A DNA stretch of 64,000 bases from Serpula lacrymans var. lacrymans S7.9. Its lineage: Eukaryota; Basidiomycota; Agaricomycetes; Boletales; Serpulaceae. The notes under the pieces were generated by a model. The model saw nothing but the letters and a program-made list of their open reading frames with translations, was not told the DNA's origin and made no database searches. The position numbers were made by a program, and so were the translations under genes. The DNA is taken from assembly GCF_000218685.1 (NCBI RefSeq), contig NW_006763292.1:744562-808561 (forward strand), in the 5' to 3' direction. This document shows positions 35,058 through 45,668 of this stretch, in pieces (within the stretch, counting starts at the first letter, position 1; each line of letters starts with the position of its first letter).

Positions 35058-36225
35058 TCAGGAAATTGGGGACAATTTGTCAGTGTCCAAGTCCTCATCT
35101 GAGTCTTGATTGTAGCTGAAGCCTTTGCCTTCACTGTTTTGCAGTGTGAGTTGTGAGTTGACATCCTCTTCAATAGATACATCACTGTCCTCTCCATTAT
35201 TTTTATCAAGCTGACCTGACTGGTAATTGACTGTCTCAGAAGTCTGGGCAGCATTGCTGCTTGGTAGGTACTCCACAAAATCATTTGTGACAAAGACCCC
35301 AAGTCTGTCAATGCCTTCAGATGCTTCACCGCAGGCATATGTGTGGCCAATCCCCAAGCAATAATGATAGCACATCATCATGTCTCAATCTACAAACCTG
35401 TAAGAAAAATGTTGGTAGGTTTTTTTAGCGTTAAATGTAGCTGGGACTAACCAATTGACATAGTAATTTTTCCAATCTTGTACATCCTGAGCAAAATTGG
35501 ACGTCCCAATGGCATTGGGATGTAATTTTCTTTCATGAAATGCTAGTGCTAGGTGGCAGCTCCGCAGAACATCAGCTGGGTTGATGAACCCAAAAGCATC
35601 ATCTTCAGCCATGGGAACAAAATGTAGCATGTTGAGTTTGTACCAGCCTGTGTCTATTTCTCCTTCCGATTGCACAACTTGTACCACCTCACAAATAAAA
35701 AATCCATCTTACACATGTGATAAGTTGTGACTCCTTGTGTTACGATACACAATTTTTGGACCTTTAATTTTCATTCTCCTCCTTTAACTCTATACTGTAG
35801 TTTTCACACACTGTGCCATGCGGCAATTTCCATTTTGTTCAAATTCCATCTTCTCACACTACACTGCCTTTATTCTTATTTTAGCTACAAGTCTCTCACG
35901 CAGTGGAGCTGGTCACACAGGCTGCGCCCTCTGACATCATCAGCCACTGATTTTATCAACTGTACAGTACATAAGTACAAACACTCTGTATTAGTATATA
36001 TACCTCAATAGATCCAGGAGACTCCTCAGCGAGTCCTCCTGTTGTATACCCACAACTAACTTGGTCCTACCTAAGGGGTAACCACTCCCTCATCACTACC
36101 TTTATAGCTTGTCTGAGTTGTGCGCCAGAGTAACTAACTCTTGGTTGTTACATCTTGACCAGTACATACAACATTTTTATGGTAAATGCCCAGGACATGA
36201 GCATAATATAATGGGTAGGAGGGGC
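35058..36225 (-). pseudogene. Plavaka-type transposase C-terminus (copy 4), split by a solo LTR
   Basis: Minus strand: AHVLGIYHKNVV (about 36190), then the solo LTR 35738-36152, then VRWYKL, GWYKLNMLHFVPMAEDDAFG, PADVLRSCHLALAFHE, DWKNYYVN, an intron at 35398-35451 (GTTAGT...TTACAG), FVD-stop-DMMM, and an acidic tail ending LDTDKLSPIS. Removing the LTR plus one duplication joins the reading frame across the insertion site. The TGA inside FVD.DMMM is explained by C-to-T in CGA, since the expected residue is Arg. The N-terminal and catalytic parts are absent. Confidence 0.7.
35738..36152 (+). repeat. Solo LTR, family 1, target duplication CCTTG/TCTTG
   Basis: TGTTACGATACAC...TTGGTTGTTACA, 415 bp. 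Flanks CCTTG (35733-35737) and TCTTG (36153-36157) differ by one C-to-T change. Confidence 0.85.
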
Positions 36226-37397
36226 ATCACAGATTGGTGTCAAATCCATCTGAGGAAATATTCTACAAGCAATGGAACCATATCAGCATGGAGCCATTCC
36301 AAGAGCAGTGAGGAAATACCTCCATGAAGATGTTCCGAGAGCAGTGGGAGCACCTGATCAGCTAAGACACTCTCCACAACAGTCTCTACAACCAAGACAC
36401 AAACGCTGGCCATCTTCAGAACAGAAACCCAAAGTAGAGTCACACTCAGTGGGAGGACAGCTCCTCAACAGACAGCCAGCTGATATGGGGGAAGTCCGAA
36501 TACAGCTAGCCAGCCTGTCCATTGGATCAGCTTCTGGAACACATACAACACCTCTGAGGAGTTATCCAATGCCTCCGGGAAGACATCCAACACCTTCAGG
36601 AGTGAGTGAGGCAGCTCACACACAAGTGCATCTCCTCCTTGGAGTTTCTGCACAAATTCCTCAAACAGCAGTCATACCTGCTGATGTCCTAGGAGTATGC
36701 AGAAGCAGTCACCAGACTCGTCCTGCAGACAAAGACCAAGATTATCAAAGGACTCTAGATGAGGAACAGAGCAGAACAGAGCAGCACAACTCCATGGAGA
36801 AACTTAACACTCCTGAGGTTCCTGAAGAAACATCTGATACACAGGAGACATTCTTTGCTGGAATAGCAAGTACTGATTCATCTAATACAGACCTTCCAAG
36901 GACACTAAAGGAAGCCTTATCATGTCCAGATGGAAAATTATGGAAGTCTGCCTTAGAGGAGGAAATCATAAGTTTCAATACTAATGCAATATATGCAACT
37001 GTTCCACTTCTGAATGGAGTAAAACATATCACATCAAAACCTGTGTTCCGGATCAAGTGTGATCAAAACAGAAACATTGAGAGATACAAACTCCAGATTA
37101 TTGCACAGGGTTTTACTCAAAGGAAGGGGATTGATTACCAGGAGGGTTTTGCTCTGGTTGCAAACTTAGGGTTGATCCAAAATATTCTAGCCCTGGCAGC
37201 AAATTATGACCTAGAACTTAATCAAATGGATGTATCCACAGCTTATCTCAATGGAGAACTTGAAGAAGAACTGTACATGCTTCCTCTAGGGGGTGTTCCT
37301 ATCCAACCTGGATACTGCTGGAGGTTGAAGAGATACATCTATGGATTAAAAAAAGTGGGTTGTAAGTGGAACAAAACCTTTGATTGCAAGCTCCAGG

Positions 37398-38311
37398 TGT
37401 TACAACCAAAGTTTGAATACTCTGTCCCTCATCATTATCTCTATAGTGTGTTCTAGTTGTGCGCCAGAGTAACTAACTCGTGGTTGTTACAGTGCAGTTG
37501 CGAGGCTGTGCACACACAGCAACAAGCAAAGAGGAAGAAGGAGGAGTGGATCAACCCCTTATGATAGGACCAAGTTAGTTGTGGGTATACAATAGATGTT
37601 ACAATACACAATTTTCGGACCTTTTAATTTCATTCTCCAGTTTAAACCCTCTTTTGTAGTTTTCACACACCGTGCCATGTGGCACTTTCCATTTTATTCA
37701 AACTCCACTTTTTTGCGCTGCACTGCTTTTTTTTATTCTTAGCTACAAGTCTCTCACACAAGTGGAGCTGATCACATGGGCTGTGCCCTATGACATCATC
37801 AGCCACTGCCTTTATCAACTGTATAGTACACATGTACAAATAGCCTGTAAATGTATATAAACCCTAATAGATCAAGGAGACTCCTCAACAAGTCCTCCTG
37901 TTGTTTACCCACAACTAAGTTGGTCCTGTCATAAGGGGTAACCACTCCCACTCACGTCACTGTATTTTGTCTAAGTTGTGCGCCAAAGTATACAAACTCT
38001 TGGTTGTTACAACAGGAGGAATTGCTGAGGAGCCTCCTAAATCTATTGGGGTTTTATATACTAATACAGGGTGTTTGTACTCATATACTATACAAGTTGA
38101 TGAAGGCAGTGGCTGATAATATCATAGGGTGCAGCCTGTGTGACCAGTTCCACTGCGTGAGAGACTTGTAGCTAAGAAATAAAGGAAAGCAGCGCAGCAC
38201 AAGAAAGTGGAGTTTGAACACAAGGAAAGTGCCGCATGGCACAAGTGTGTGAAAACTAAAGTTGAAATGGAGAAAGAAAGGATGTAAGTCTGAAAATTGT
38301 GTATTGTAACA
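37398..38311 (-). repeat. Nested LTR-1 insertion in copia RT, target duplication CCAGG
   Basis: The outer copy is minus-oriented (TGTTACAACCAAAG at 37398; GTATTGTAACA at 38311), flanked by CCAGG at 37393-37397 and 38312-38316. Inside it lie a 67-bp plus-oriented LTR 3'-end fragment (37425-37491) and a full plus-oriented LTR (37597-38011). Confidence 0.88.
37597..38011 (+). repeat. LTR family 1 inserted inside another LTR-1
   Basis: TGTTACAATACAC...TTGGTTGTTACA. Flanks are ATAGA (37592-37596) and ACAGG (38012-38016), the second matching the canonical LTR sequence at that point. The two differences are C-to-T and G-to-A, so the pair reads as a decayed ACAGG duplication. Confidence 0.75.
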
Positions 38312-39167
38312 CCAGGAGCTAGGTTTGGCAAGACTAAATGCAGAAACATGTTTTTATGTATTCCAGGACAACAAACAAATATGCTTTATTGTTGTCCATG
38401 TAGATGACCTTCTCCTGGGAGCTTCATCCCAAAAATTCATGAATATCACAAAAGCCAAACTTGAATCCATATTCAGAATGTGGGACCTTGGAAAAGCAAA
38501 ATACATCCTCGGAATAGAAATCTGACGTGATCATTCTAACAAAACAATCTCCTTCTTGCAATGCCAATACATTGACACAGTCTTGGAGCATACTGGAATG
38601 AAAAACTGCAAACCAGTATGGACACCACTAGCCCATGGATCAAAACTTCTTGCAAATGCTGCAGGGGAAGATATTATGCAACACAAAATGCATATTTAAG
38701 GGTGTCAAGTATTATACCTCCCAATTGTGGGCGCCCTCATATATGCCATGCTCAGAGCCCGCCCAGAAATTGTCTATATTGTCGGAATGCTAAGCAGACA
38801 CAGCTCAGCTCCAAGGAGCCATCACTGGGAAGCTGCCAAACATGTTCTCCAATATCTGAAAGAAACTAGGGACATAAAACTATGTTATGATGGTACAGGT
38901 GTCTCGATAAACATGGATTTCTATGGATATTTGGATGCAGATTGGTCTTGAGACCCGCAGTTCTATGCTTACACAAAACATATTCAACAGAAATATTATT
39001 TTGTCCAAGGTGACTTAGTACCAAAGAGAGAGGCAGTAATCTGATATGTTCCTACAGGAGATATGGTTGCCGACATTCTCAGTGTAGCCCTTGATGTTTT
39101 TAGTACCTGATACAAGAGATACTCATTCTGTGATATAAAGACTGTGTTTATTAGCAAATACCTGATA

Positions 39168-39390
39168 CAAGAGATACTAGGTGCTTCAGTAATTTTAGGA
39201 TTGTATATGTAAAAGAGTCCAAACTTACCTCAGTCTGTGATATAAAGAAACCATCAAGTCTAAGCTACCGAAAAGTCCGATGTCCTAAATAGTAAGTATT
39301 TTCCCAGCCACCTAAAGGGATGTGGCTGGGACCAGTGTTGTGTGAGGCTCAAACAACAGAAGCTAAGTCCATCATACAACAACACCCCTT
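39168..39390. repeat. Repeat shared with 58352-58600
   Basis: Both copies hold ACTAGGT, ACCTCAGTCT, GGAAAAGTC, TTTCCCAGCCACCTA, ATGTGGCTGG, GTGAGGCTCAA/ATGAGGCTCAA and end in a CAACAACAC-like run. Identity is moderate. It may be an LTR of a family whose coding part is not in the window. Confidence 0.5.
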
Positions 39391-39452
39391 GCTCACAAAA
39401 AACACTGGAAATTCTCTAAAGCTATGAGACTACGGTTGTGCTTGAGTGGGAG

Positions 39453-39650
39453 TGACAAAACCAGATAAACTCAGTCTCTGCTAAAACAGCCATTATTTTC
39501 CATGGAGCACGGCCACCACTCCATGGAGTCACCATTGTTCTCCTAGGAGCACAATTGCACTCCCAGGAGTCATTATACCTTAGTGGATAGCACCTCCGAC
39601 TATAAGTAGTAGGACTTTTGCCTATATATAGCAGTGCTCCAACCAACTAG
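39453..39650 (+). repeat. SINE-like repeat copy
   Basis: Begins TGACAAAACCAGATAAACTC, contains the TCCATGGA...TCCATGGA and CTCCTAGGAG palindromes and the TTAGTGGATAGCACCTCCGA core. Its distal end differs from other copies: a second tRNA D-arm-like sequence in reverse (GCAGCCTAGTTGGTTGGAGC on the minus strand) follows. Confidence 0.6.
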
Positions 39651-39659
39651 GCTGCAAAC

Positions 39660-39810
39660 TTACCTCATTTTCCTTGGTAATATTCTCTAGTTTCTGCATC
39701 AAGGCAGCCATCTCACAAGCCTTCTCCGTCTCTGTTCCTCACACTCTGCTCTTGCTTTAGCTTCCTTTCTATTTGTCTCCTCTGTTGGACTGGGAAAAAC
39801 AAAGTTGAGC
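39660..39810 (-). other. Possible exon of an unknown coiled-coil protein
   Basis: Minus strand gives RKEAKARAECEEQRRR and then, one frame over, CEMAALMQKLENITKENE followed directly by a GTAAGT donor. Charged, helix-forming sequence. No family recognised. Confidence 0.3.
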
Positions 39811-40310
39811 CTACACTATGCACTTGCCATCATTGATTAGAAAGAGCTTGTTGATAGCTGTGGCGCGTTTATTTGACGTGCAAGAAATACCTTCCTTATT
39901 TGATTTCGGACTTAGAAAATCTCGCAACACTTTGTTTCTATCCTTATACTAGTTTTACCTCAGTCATCCTATGATTGACTGAGGTATGTCATAGCTACAT
40001 TTCACTAGAATTATTTTACTGATAGTACTATAGCATCTTCTTAATATTTCTAGTCTGTATTTATACTGCGTTTTCGAGCTGTGTAACCTATTGATAACAG
40101 TGGAATTCAGTCACCTTCCCTTGCTGTACAGTCTGAAGCAAACATGTGAGTTATCTGCTCCCATCTGATCAGTACTGAGCATTGAGTTCCCCTTTTTGTT
40201 GCGTCCTTCTGAGATTCAAAGTTTCATATCACATCACGTTCTATTCACAGTGAGTGACACAAATATTACATTTCGGATATGGTAGTATGCAATGTATAAG
40301 TATTACCCGT
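39811..40310. other. Intergenic stretch
   Basis: No ORF or element end recognised. A small inverted repeat (TACCTCAGTC ... GACTGAGGTA) is present at about 39956-39985. Confidence 0.35.
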
Positions 40311-40313
40311 TGG

Positions 40314-40883
40314 TCAACAAAGACATGGAACACAGAGGACAAGTATGCAACATTCTCTGCTGTTACTCACTGTTATAGCATCAATAAAAGGAATGTTAAG
40401 AAAGATATTTGCATACCTTGTCAACAAAGTACTAACACAACTCCTTTGATACTCTGCCATATAAGAAGTACACTCAAGGAGCTCTTTATAAAGCTCGAGA
40501 ACACAGCGCCTGGCCTGTTTCAAATTGAAGATTATATCCCACATCAGCCTCTTCTGCTGTACTCTCTTCTTTAAAAACCAAGCCTCTTGTGTTCTTAACC
40601 TGCGACTGCAGCGCCCCATGACAAGCCTAGAAAAGGCTCTATAAAATGCTTGCAGATAATACTTGTGGGAAATAAGTTTCCGAGCCACACTAAGCACCTG
40701 ATAGACATGGGAGATATCAGCACAAAAAGACCGAGGTAAGAGAACAAGTCTGGACGAGCGCAGAGCTATGAGATGGCCAGGGCGCTGTTTGTTCTTTTGA
40801 ACTCGTGAAGACATGATTCCGCTGAGTAAAGGTTTTGAATTGAGTGAATCTGGAAAAGAGTCAGATATATCAGTTTTGGTCAA
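40314..40883 (-). CDS. Hypothetical protein, 189 codons
   Basis: An uninterrupted minus-strand frame, rich in Arg, Leu and Cys (for example RPGHLIALRSSRLVLLPRS, RRCVLELYKELLECTSYMA). Length alone makes it one of the longer open frames outside the retroelements, but codon pattern and composition do not look strongly coding, there is no known domain, and it may be a chance ORF. Confidence 0.25.
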   Translation of the reverse strand: MTKTDISDSFPDSLNSKPLLSGIMSSRVQKNKQRPGHLIALRSSRLVLLPRSFCADISHVYQVLSVARKLISHKYYLQAFYRAFSRLVMGRCSRRLRTQEAWFLKKRVQQKRLMWDIIFNLKQARRCVLELYKELLECTSYMAEYQRSCVSTLLTRYANIFLNIPFIDAITVSNSRECCILVLCVPCLC

Positions 40884-41336
40884 GAACAGAACAGAGTCGG
40901 AACACGAACCATAGCTTCACTTTACCTGTACCGCCACAATTGGGATGGCAATGTCGGAAATGCAGCTGATTGCCAGAAGCCCTTGACATGACTGTACCGC
41001 CACATACTAAATCATTTACTGGCTCTGGACGCACAACAGAGAATGTCAGAGGCTGTGTGTGCACACATACACAGAAATTAAAACTATATCAGCATGACAC
41101 AGACTATACATGTGCACTCACAATCTTCTCGTACCTGGATAAAGTAGCTGTGACACCGTGCACCCTGGCTGTAGAAAACGCTGTATCAAAGTTTGATTGT
41201 AAGAACAGAATGTAGCTATCCAACCAGAATGAATACACTGAGATTGCAAGAATAGTGAGCTGATAAATAAGATCATCTACGTGAGCGGAAGGTATATGCA
41301 CCTTTATGAAAATGTATACACTGTTATGTATGTCTA

Positions 41337-42690
41337 TAACAAAGCATAGTAGCTGTCCTCTTCTACAACTGAATCACAGGTGCATTCCCCTTCCTCCTGG
41401 AGTTCACAATCAGGATTTCCAACTTCAACTTCAAATTCAAACTCTTCTTCATTGTCTGAGTGTGAATGTTCCATTATGTCGCTGTCATTGTCCTCAATAA
41501 CTTCTTTGTACTGAGTCTGATCTATCTGATTGTAATCTTGGTCCTCAACTTGTCCATCCTCTACTAAATGTTGGACTTGATCAATGGCCTGGCCTTGGTT
41601 TGGGGACAAATCCAAATCAAGATCCTCAGGTCCTTCGTCCACTGCCAATGCATTATTGTCTCTCATATTGACATTTCCAACCTGGAGGTTTTGATGACTG
41701 ACTCCCTGGTGCGTGTATCTCACAAACATATCCCGATTGACAAAACTGGAATGAAGATGTGTGACAGAGCAGCGCCAATATCAAATGTGAATCAAAACTC
41801 ACATATTTACATAAAATGCGGCCCAATCATTGCTCTCCCCGGCAAATCGTCCTGCTGAAGGGCCCTCTCGAAGTAAGTATGTGGAACGACCATCGGCAAA
41901 GGCTGGGATTAAGTGACAGGCTCAAACAACAAGCAATGGATTAAGGAAACCAAAGGCTCCTATTTCCTCCTGTGGGACGAATCCTACTTTAGGTAAAGAA
42001 GCTACCTTGGAGCCGTAGCGATGCTCCAAGTCCAGGCCTAACGAGCGGACCCATAGAAACTCCATGCATTGTGGACAATTGTCCTTGGAACCCAAGGACA
42101 CGTGGAGAACCTGTGTATGAAACACTCCAAGAACACAGGCGTACCAATAAGAGTGTCCACCCCGCTTCATTTCCCTGGAAAAAACCATGACATTGCATTG
42201 AGTTCTTGGATTCACCAAATCATGCTCTTGATGCATGTTATATGTAGTATAGTTGATGCACAAGACCTTGCCTCAATAAATCTGATTGTTGAGAATACGT
42301 ACATTATTCCAATCATTGTCTGTGTAGATATACTCATCACCATTATACGTACACTGCAAGATCCGAGAAAGAAGATGGTCCTTTAGTCTTGGTACGAAAG
42401 ACTATTTGGGAAGAGTATAAGACAAAAAATGAGAACAGATGAGGCATATTTTACTCACTTAGACTGCTGGATCATTTAAAAATACAAGGAGGTGTTGGCT
42501 GATGAATTTAAAGAGATCAAGTGGAAAATTCTGCGAGATGGTAATATGATGGTGTTTATTGGTTGTAGTGAATGGCAGAGGATTGTTCTCTGAGAATGCT
42601 ATGTGGTGCGGATGTCCAGTTTCCCCTCATGGCAAGATATCCTGCATGCGACGGATTTGAGTGTGGTGACGCTTAAGCTTAGATAACCTT
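41337..42690 (-). pseudogene. Plavaka-type transposase C-terminus (copy 5)
   Basis: Minus strand: LKRHHTQIRRMQ and NPLPFTTTNKHHHITISQNF (42680-42520), an intron ending CCCAAATAG, FVPRLKDHLLSRILQ, then INYTTYNMHQEHDLVNPRT (42260), WYACVLGVFHTQVLHV, CMEFLWVRSLG, LPKVGFVPQEEIGAFGFLN, a TGA at 41922, ACHLIPAFADGRS, DWAAFYVN, an intron 41746-41802 (GTGAGT...TTCCAG), FVNRDMFVRYTH, and an acidic tail (LDLDLSPNQGQ, EVIEDNDSDIMEHSHSDNEE) ending at 41334. The TGA fits CGA-to-TGA decay. The N-terminal half is missing; a Helitron-like gene abuts it. Confidence 0.72.
41746..41802 (-). other. 57-bp spliceosomal intron in Plavaka copy 5
   Basis: GTGAGTTTTG...CATTCCAG on the minus strand. It splits the codons between YVN and FVNRDM, the same place as the 54-bp intron at 35398-35451 in copy 4. 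Confidence 0.7.
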
Positions 42691-42789
42691 ATATTGACAG
42701 GTTTGATTTTTACATTTGAACCATAATACTTGGTGCAGTCATTACATCAACAGCTCATATTTGTATACTATAAGCCAACTCACAGCTTC

Positions 42790-44563
42790 ATGTAGATTAT
42801 ACAGGTGGAATCATAGTAACACCATATTTTCCAATCTATTATATAGCTTTGTTGCCAACCGGTATATTGGATAGGTTTTACAGTGGCTATACATATCTCT
42901 AACAAGCAAAACCTTTTTGGTTCTGATATACAGTAAGTGAAAATGGATAGCAAGGGTGTCCGCACCAATAAAAAGAGCACATACACTTTCTTCAATTTCA
43001 GCATGAAAAGGTGGAAGAAGCTGTTGGACTTTTAGTGTATTTTGAGGCAAGATTGCAACATTTCCTTTAATATATGTCTGAGAAGTGGAAGAATCTCCCC
43101 GATTATTTTCCTTTGCAGAAAAAGATAGGACAGCTGAGTGGAGCGTGCTTGGGCAATTATCATAAGATCCATGATAGAACTTTCATAGGCTGCCTCTTGA
43201 ACATTGTTTGGCAAAACATCATGGCTATAATACTGAAAGTTAGCCCAAGAATCAAGGGTTTGTTTACCCCGATCAACGAGGGAGTGCTTACATGTTGGAC
43301 ACATAAGAATGCCAGCTAACTAATGAGTGTTTTCCAATCCTTTATCATACAAAATAGCACCTTGGTACACATCCAGATCGTACGAAGTTGGAAGGGCATC
43401 AGGAAAAACCCTTTTGCTATAGTAGGTTGAGAGTTCAAATCCTGTTTGTGTTAATTTTTTTTTATCAGCCACACAACAATTTCCAACATCTATAAGAGCA
43501 TTGAGCTATATGAGGCTCTATAGATGGCAGAGGTTCTATAAAAGGTTTGACCACTATAACAGCTTTATGAGTACTTATAGTGCTATAGAGCTCTATATAG
43601 CTACCCCCATTTTTCCTGATGGGTATGGAGAGGCAGAAATTGATTACACAGCAACTTGAGATCAAAGGATGCGGGATCAATAAGCTCCACTTTCTCAAAC
43701 AGTTTACTTTGACCACACATAGCACATGGACATTGATTGTGAACAATGGTTGACAACAATGAATCCCACTCCTTAATGATGTTTGAGCAATCAGCAGTTG
43801 TGGAAAAGTAGGGAAAGACAGGGGAAGGATGATTGGTTGTTTGTTGTTCCTGAGCATGCAATTGAGTCGCTGCAGACTGTCTCAAGTGTTCCACATGATT
43901 ATTTCTTGTACGGGAGGACTGGGTCTCAACATTGGCTTGAAAGTCAGGTGCTTGGCAACAGTCTGCTCCCCGATGATTGCATTTCAAATTGTGAAAGATA
44001 AATTTGGTCAAGTGAGCACAACAGTGATTACATTGATGCGTGAGAAGATGTTTCAACATGAACACCATAAGCACATGTAATATCACTTAAGTTGGCTGTT
44101 GTCAAATGTTGAAAATTGTCAAGAAGCTGAGAGACGTCTCGAAAGGAAGCAACGAGGATAGAACCCATAGGCCAAAGGTCTACCTCTCTGAAATTTTCAT
44201 TGTGGTATACACCCATAAATTTGAAAGAGTGTTGCAAGCAATAAGTGGATACATAAGTCGCTGCAGCCTTTCCATCATCATCAGCAGTATCATTTTCTCT
44301 AATTGGCAGAAAAAGGTCTACAGACAACCACAACAACCAAAAGAGTAAACAATGACAAAAAGAAGGGGATTATAAGCAATAGAGAAGGGAAGACACAAAG
44401 TAGTACTCTTACCTAGTGAAGCGGTTGAGAAACGTTCACCATTTGAACTACTTGCAGGATGAGAAAACTGAGGAGAGCTTGCACCAACGATGGGGGATGA
44501 ATTGGCATAGTTGGGAGACAAACTAACATTAGGGTTGGAAGCTGATGAAGGGGTCTGACCCAT
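42790..44563 (-). pseudogene. Helitron helicase-like protein, N-terminal part
   Basis: Minus strand: a candidate first exon 44563-44413 (MGQTPSSASNPNVSLSPNY, then a GTAAGAG donor), next exon from about 44310 (LPIRENDTADDDGKAAATY, TTANLSDITCAYGVHVETSS), MLKHLLTHQCNHCCAHL, IIKEWDSLLSTIVHNQCPCA, LPTSYDLDVYQGAILYDKG, the Cys motif CPTCKHSLVDRG with LDSWANFQYYSHDVLPNNV (43304-43200), AQARSTQLSYLF, then NVAILPQNTLKVQQLLPPF and ESVCALFIGAD (43050-42950). These match the zinc-finger/DUF6570-type region that precedes the Rep and helicase domains in basidiomycete Helitrons. Rep and helicase are absent; frames shift several times. A roughly 200-bp foreign insert lies at 43405-43612. Confidence 0.6.
43405..43612. 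repeat. Short insert with a Pol III B-box-like motif inside the Helitron gene
   Basis: Interrupts the Helitron-like coding sequence. It holds GAGTTCAAATCC (B-box-like) followed by a T9 run near 43455, and ends at GAGCTCTATATAGC. ATCAGGAAAAA and TTTTTCCTGAT flank it in inverted orientation. Probably another short non-autonomous repeat; no second copy was confirmed. Confidence 0.4.
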
Positions 44564-44799
44564 GTTACGCAATGAGAAGAGGAAGAGTGAAGGGGAGTCA
44601 AGAAATCTGTTGGTAACACAAAGGTAAGGATATTTACCTTGCAAGCATTTTTGTGAGCCAATATTATCTTGTCTATCTTTTGGAGCCACTTGTCTGTCAA
44701 ACATATCATGCCTATCATCGTCCAATATCGAGTGTATGCCCAGATATAGTGCATAAGTGAGCAATCTTCAGGCAATAGTTACACAACATAGGAAAGTAT

Positions 44800-45560
44800 A
44801 TACTATATTATAATGTATCAACACGCTGTAAAGAGATGATAACAGTGAGAAGCATGTACCTTGAGTATATCAAGGAAGACCTGGTTATCTGCATACTCAA
44901 CTGTAGTAATGTTTGTGAAATGCTTGAGATTTTGCCAATGCAAAATGTTCCGCATACTCAAAAAATGGGGTCATGTCAGTTGTAACCAGTTGACAATTGG
45001 AGAGACTTACTGTATTGCTAGCTGGCATTTGGTCCCATCTTCAGCTAAAACGCTGAGCAAGAGAGGCCAAAGATGCTTGCCCCATTAGCCTACATCAAGA
45101 AAACATGGTTTGGCTATAAGTGCTAAAAAGTGTGCACTACTTTGTATGTTCTGTTATTATAGCAAATATATTTGTCATATTAGTTCATATCCATTAGTAC
45201 AATTAGTAGAAATTAGTTGCTCTATAGTATACTATAGCACACTATGTGGCTCTAAGTACTAAATAGTATGGTATTATACATAGCAAACTATAGCATACTA
45301 AATTGCTCTAAATCACAAATAATACTGTGCTATAGTATACTATATTGGTCTGAATGATAAATAGTGTAGTTTTATAGCAAATAAAGCCAACTAAAGCACA
45401 GTCACTACAATTGGTGCTATGTCAAAATTGTATAGGAGATTGGTAGGGCAGTATAGTCAACCCTGGCATCATTGTTGTTGGTGTTATGCTGAGGGGTAAA
45501 GGCTGAAGGAGAGATGCTGACATTGAGGGGATCTTCTAGGCATGGTCTGAGTGCCTCCTT
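44800..45560. other. AT-rich stretch with TATAGTATACTATAG-like runs
   Basis: About 45120-45400 contains recurrent CTATAGTATACTATA and AAATAGT motifs. A similar stretch lies at 56280-56560, preceded by the matching phrase ATCA(A/G)GAAAACATG. No ORF of note. Confidence 0.45.
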
Positions 45561-45668
45561 CCATGGCAATCACAAGTGTCTTGTTGAAAATTGCTGAGAA
45601 AAAACATGAGCAACATGAGATAATGACAAAAAATGACTTACTTGAGATGGACACTGTCAAAGAGTCTG

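Larger units (their letters stand above)
36225..39115 (+). pseudogene. Ty1/copia pol 3' half (RT, partial RNase H), interrupted by nested LTRs
   Basis: A long frame from 36272 stays open to the LTR insertion at 37398. It encodes the linker, then RT: TLKEALSCPDGKLWKSALEE, VFRIKCDQNRNIERYKLQII, LNQMDVSTAYLNGELEEELY (motif A Asp present), WRLKRYIYGLKK. RT resumes at 38312 with RLNAETCFYVFQDNKQICF and VHVDDLLLGAS (catalytic Asp-Asp intact, about 38395). The SLMY-type motif and GYLDADWS follow (to 38950), then a jump to KHIQQKYYFVQGD (38975), so the RNase H core is lost. A stop lies at 38523. Removing 37398-38311 plus one CCAGG rejoins the RT frame. Confidence 0.85.

Noticed and set aside
43367..43451. 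Possible tRNA gene (A-box-like GAAGTTGGAAGGG, B-box-like GTTCAAATCC, T run after it)
   Set aside because: The T stem does not pair, no proper anticodon arm forms, and the 5' half is Helitron coding sequence on the other strand. Kept only as a short repeat insert.
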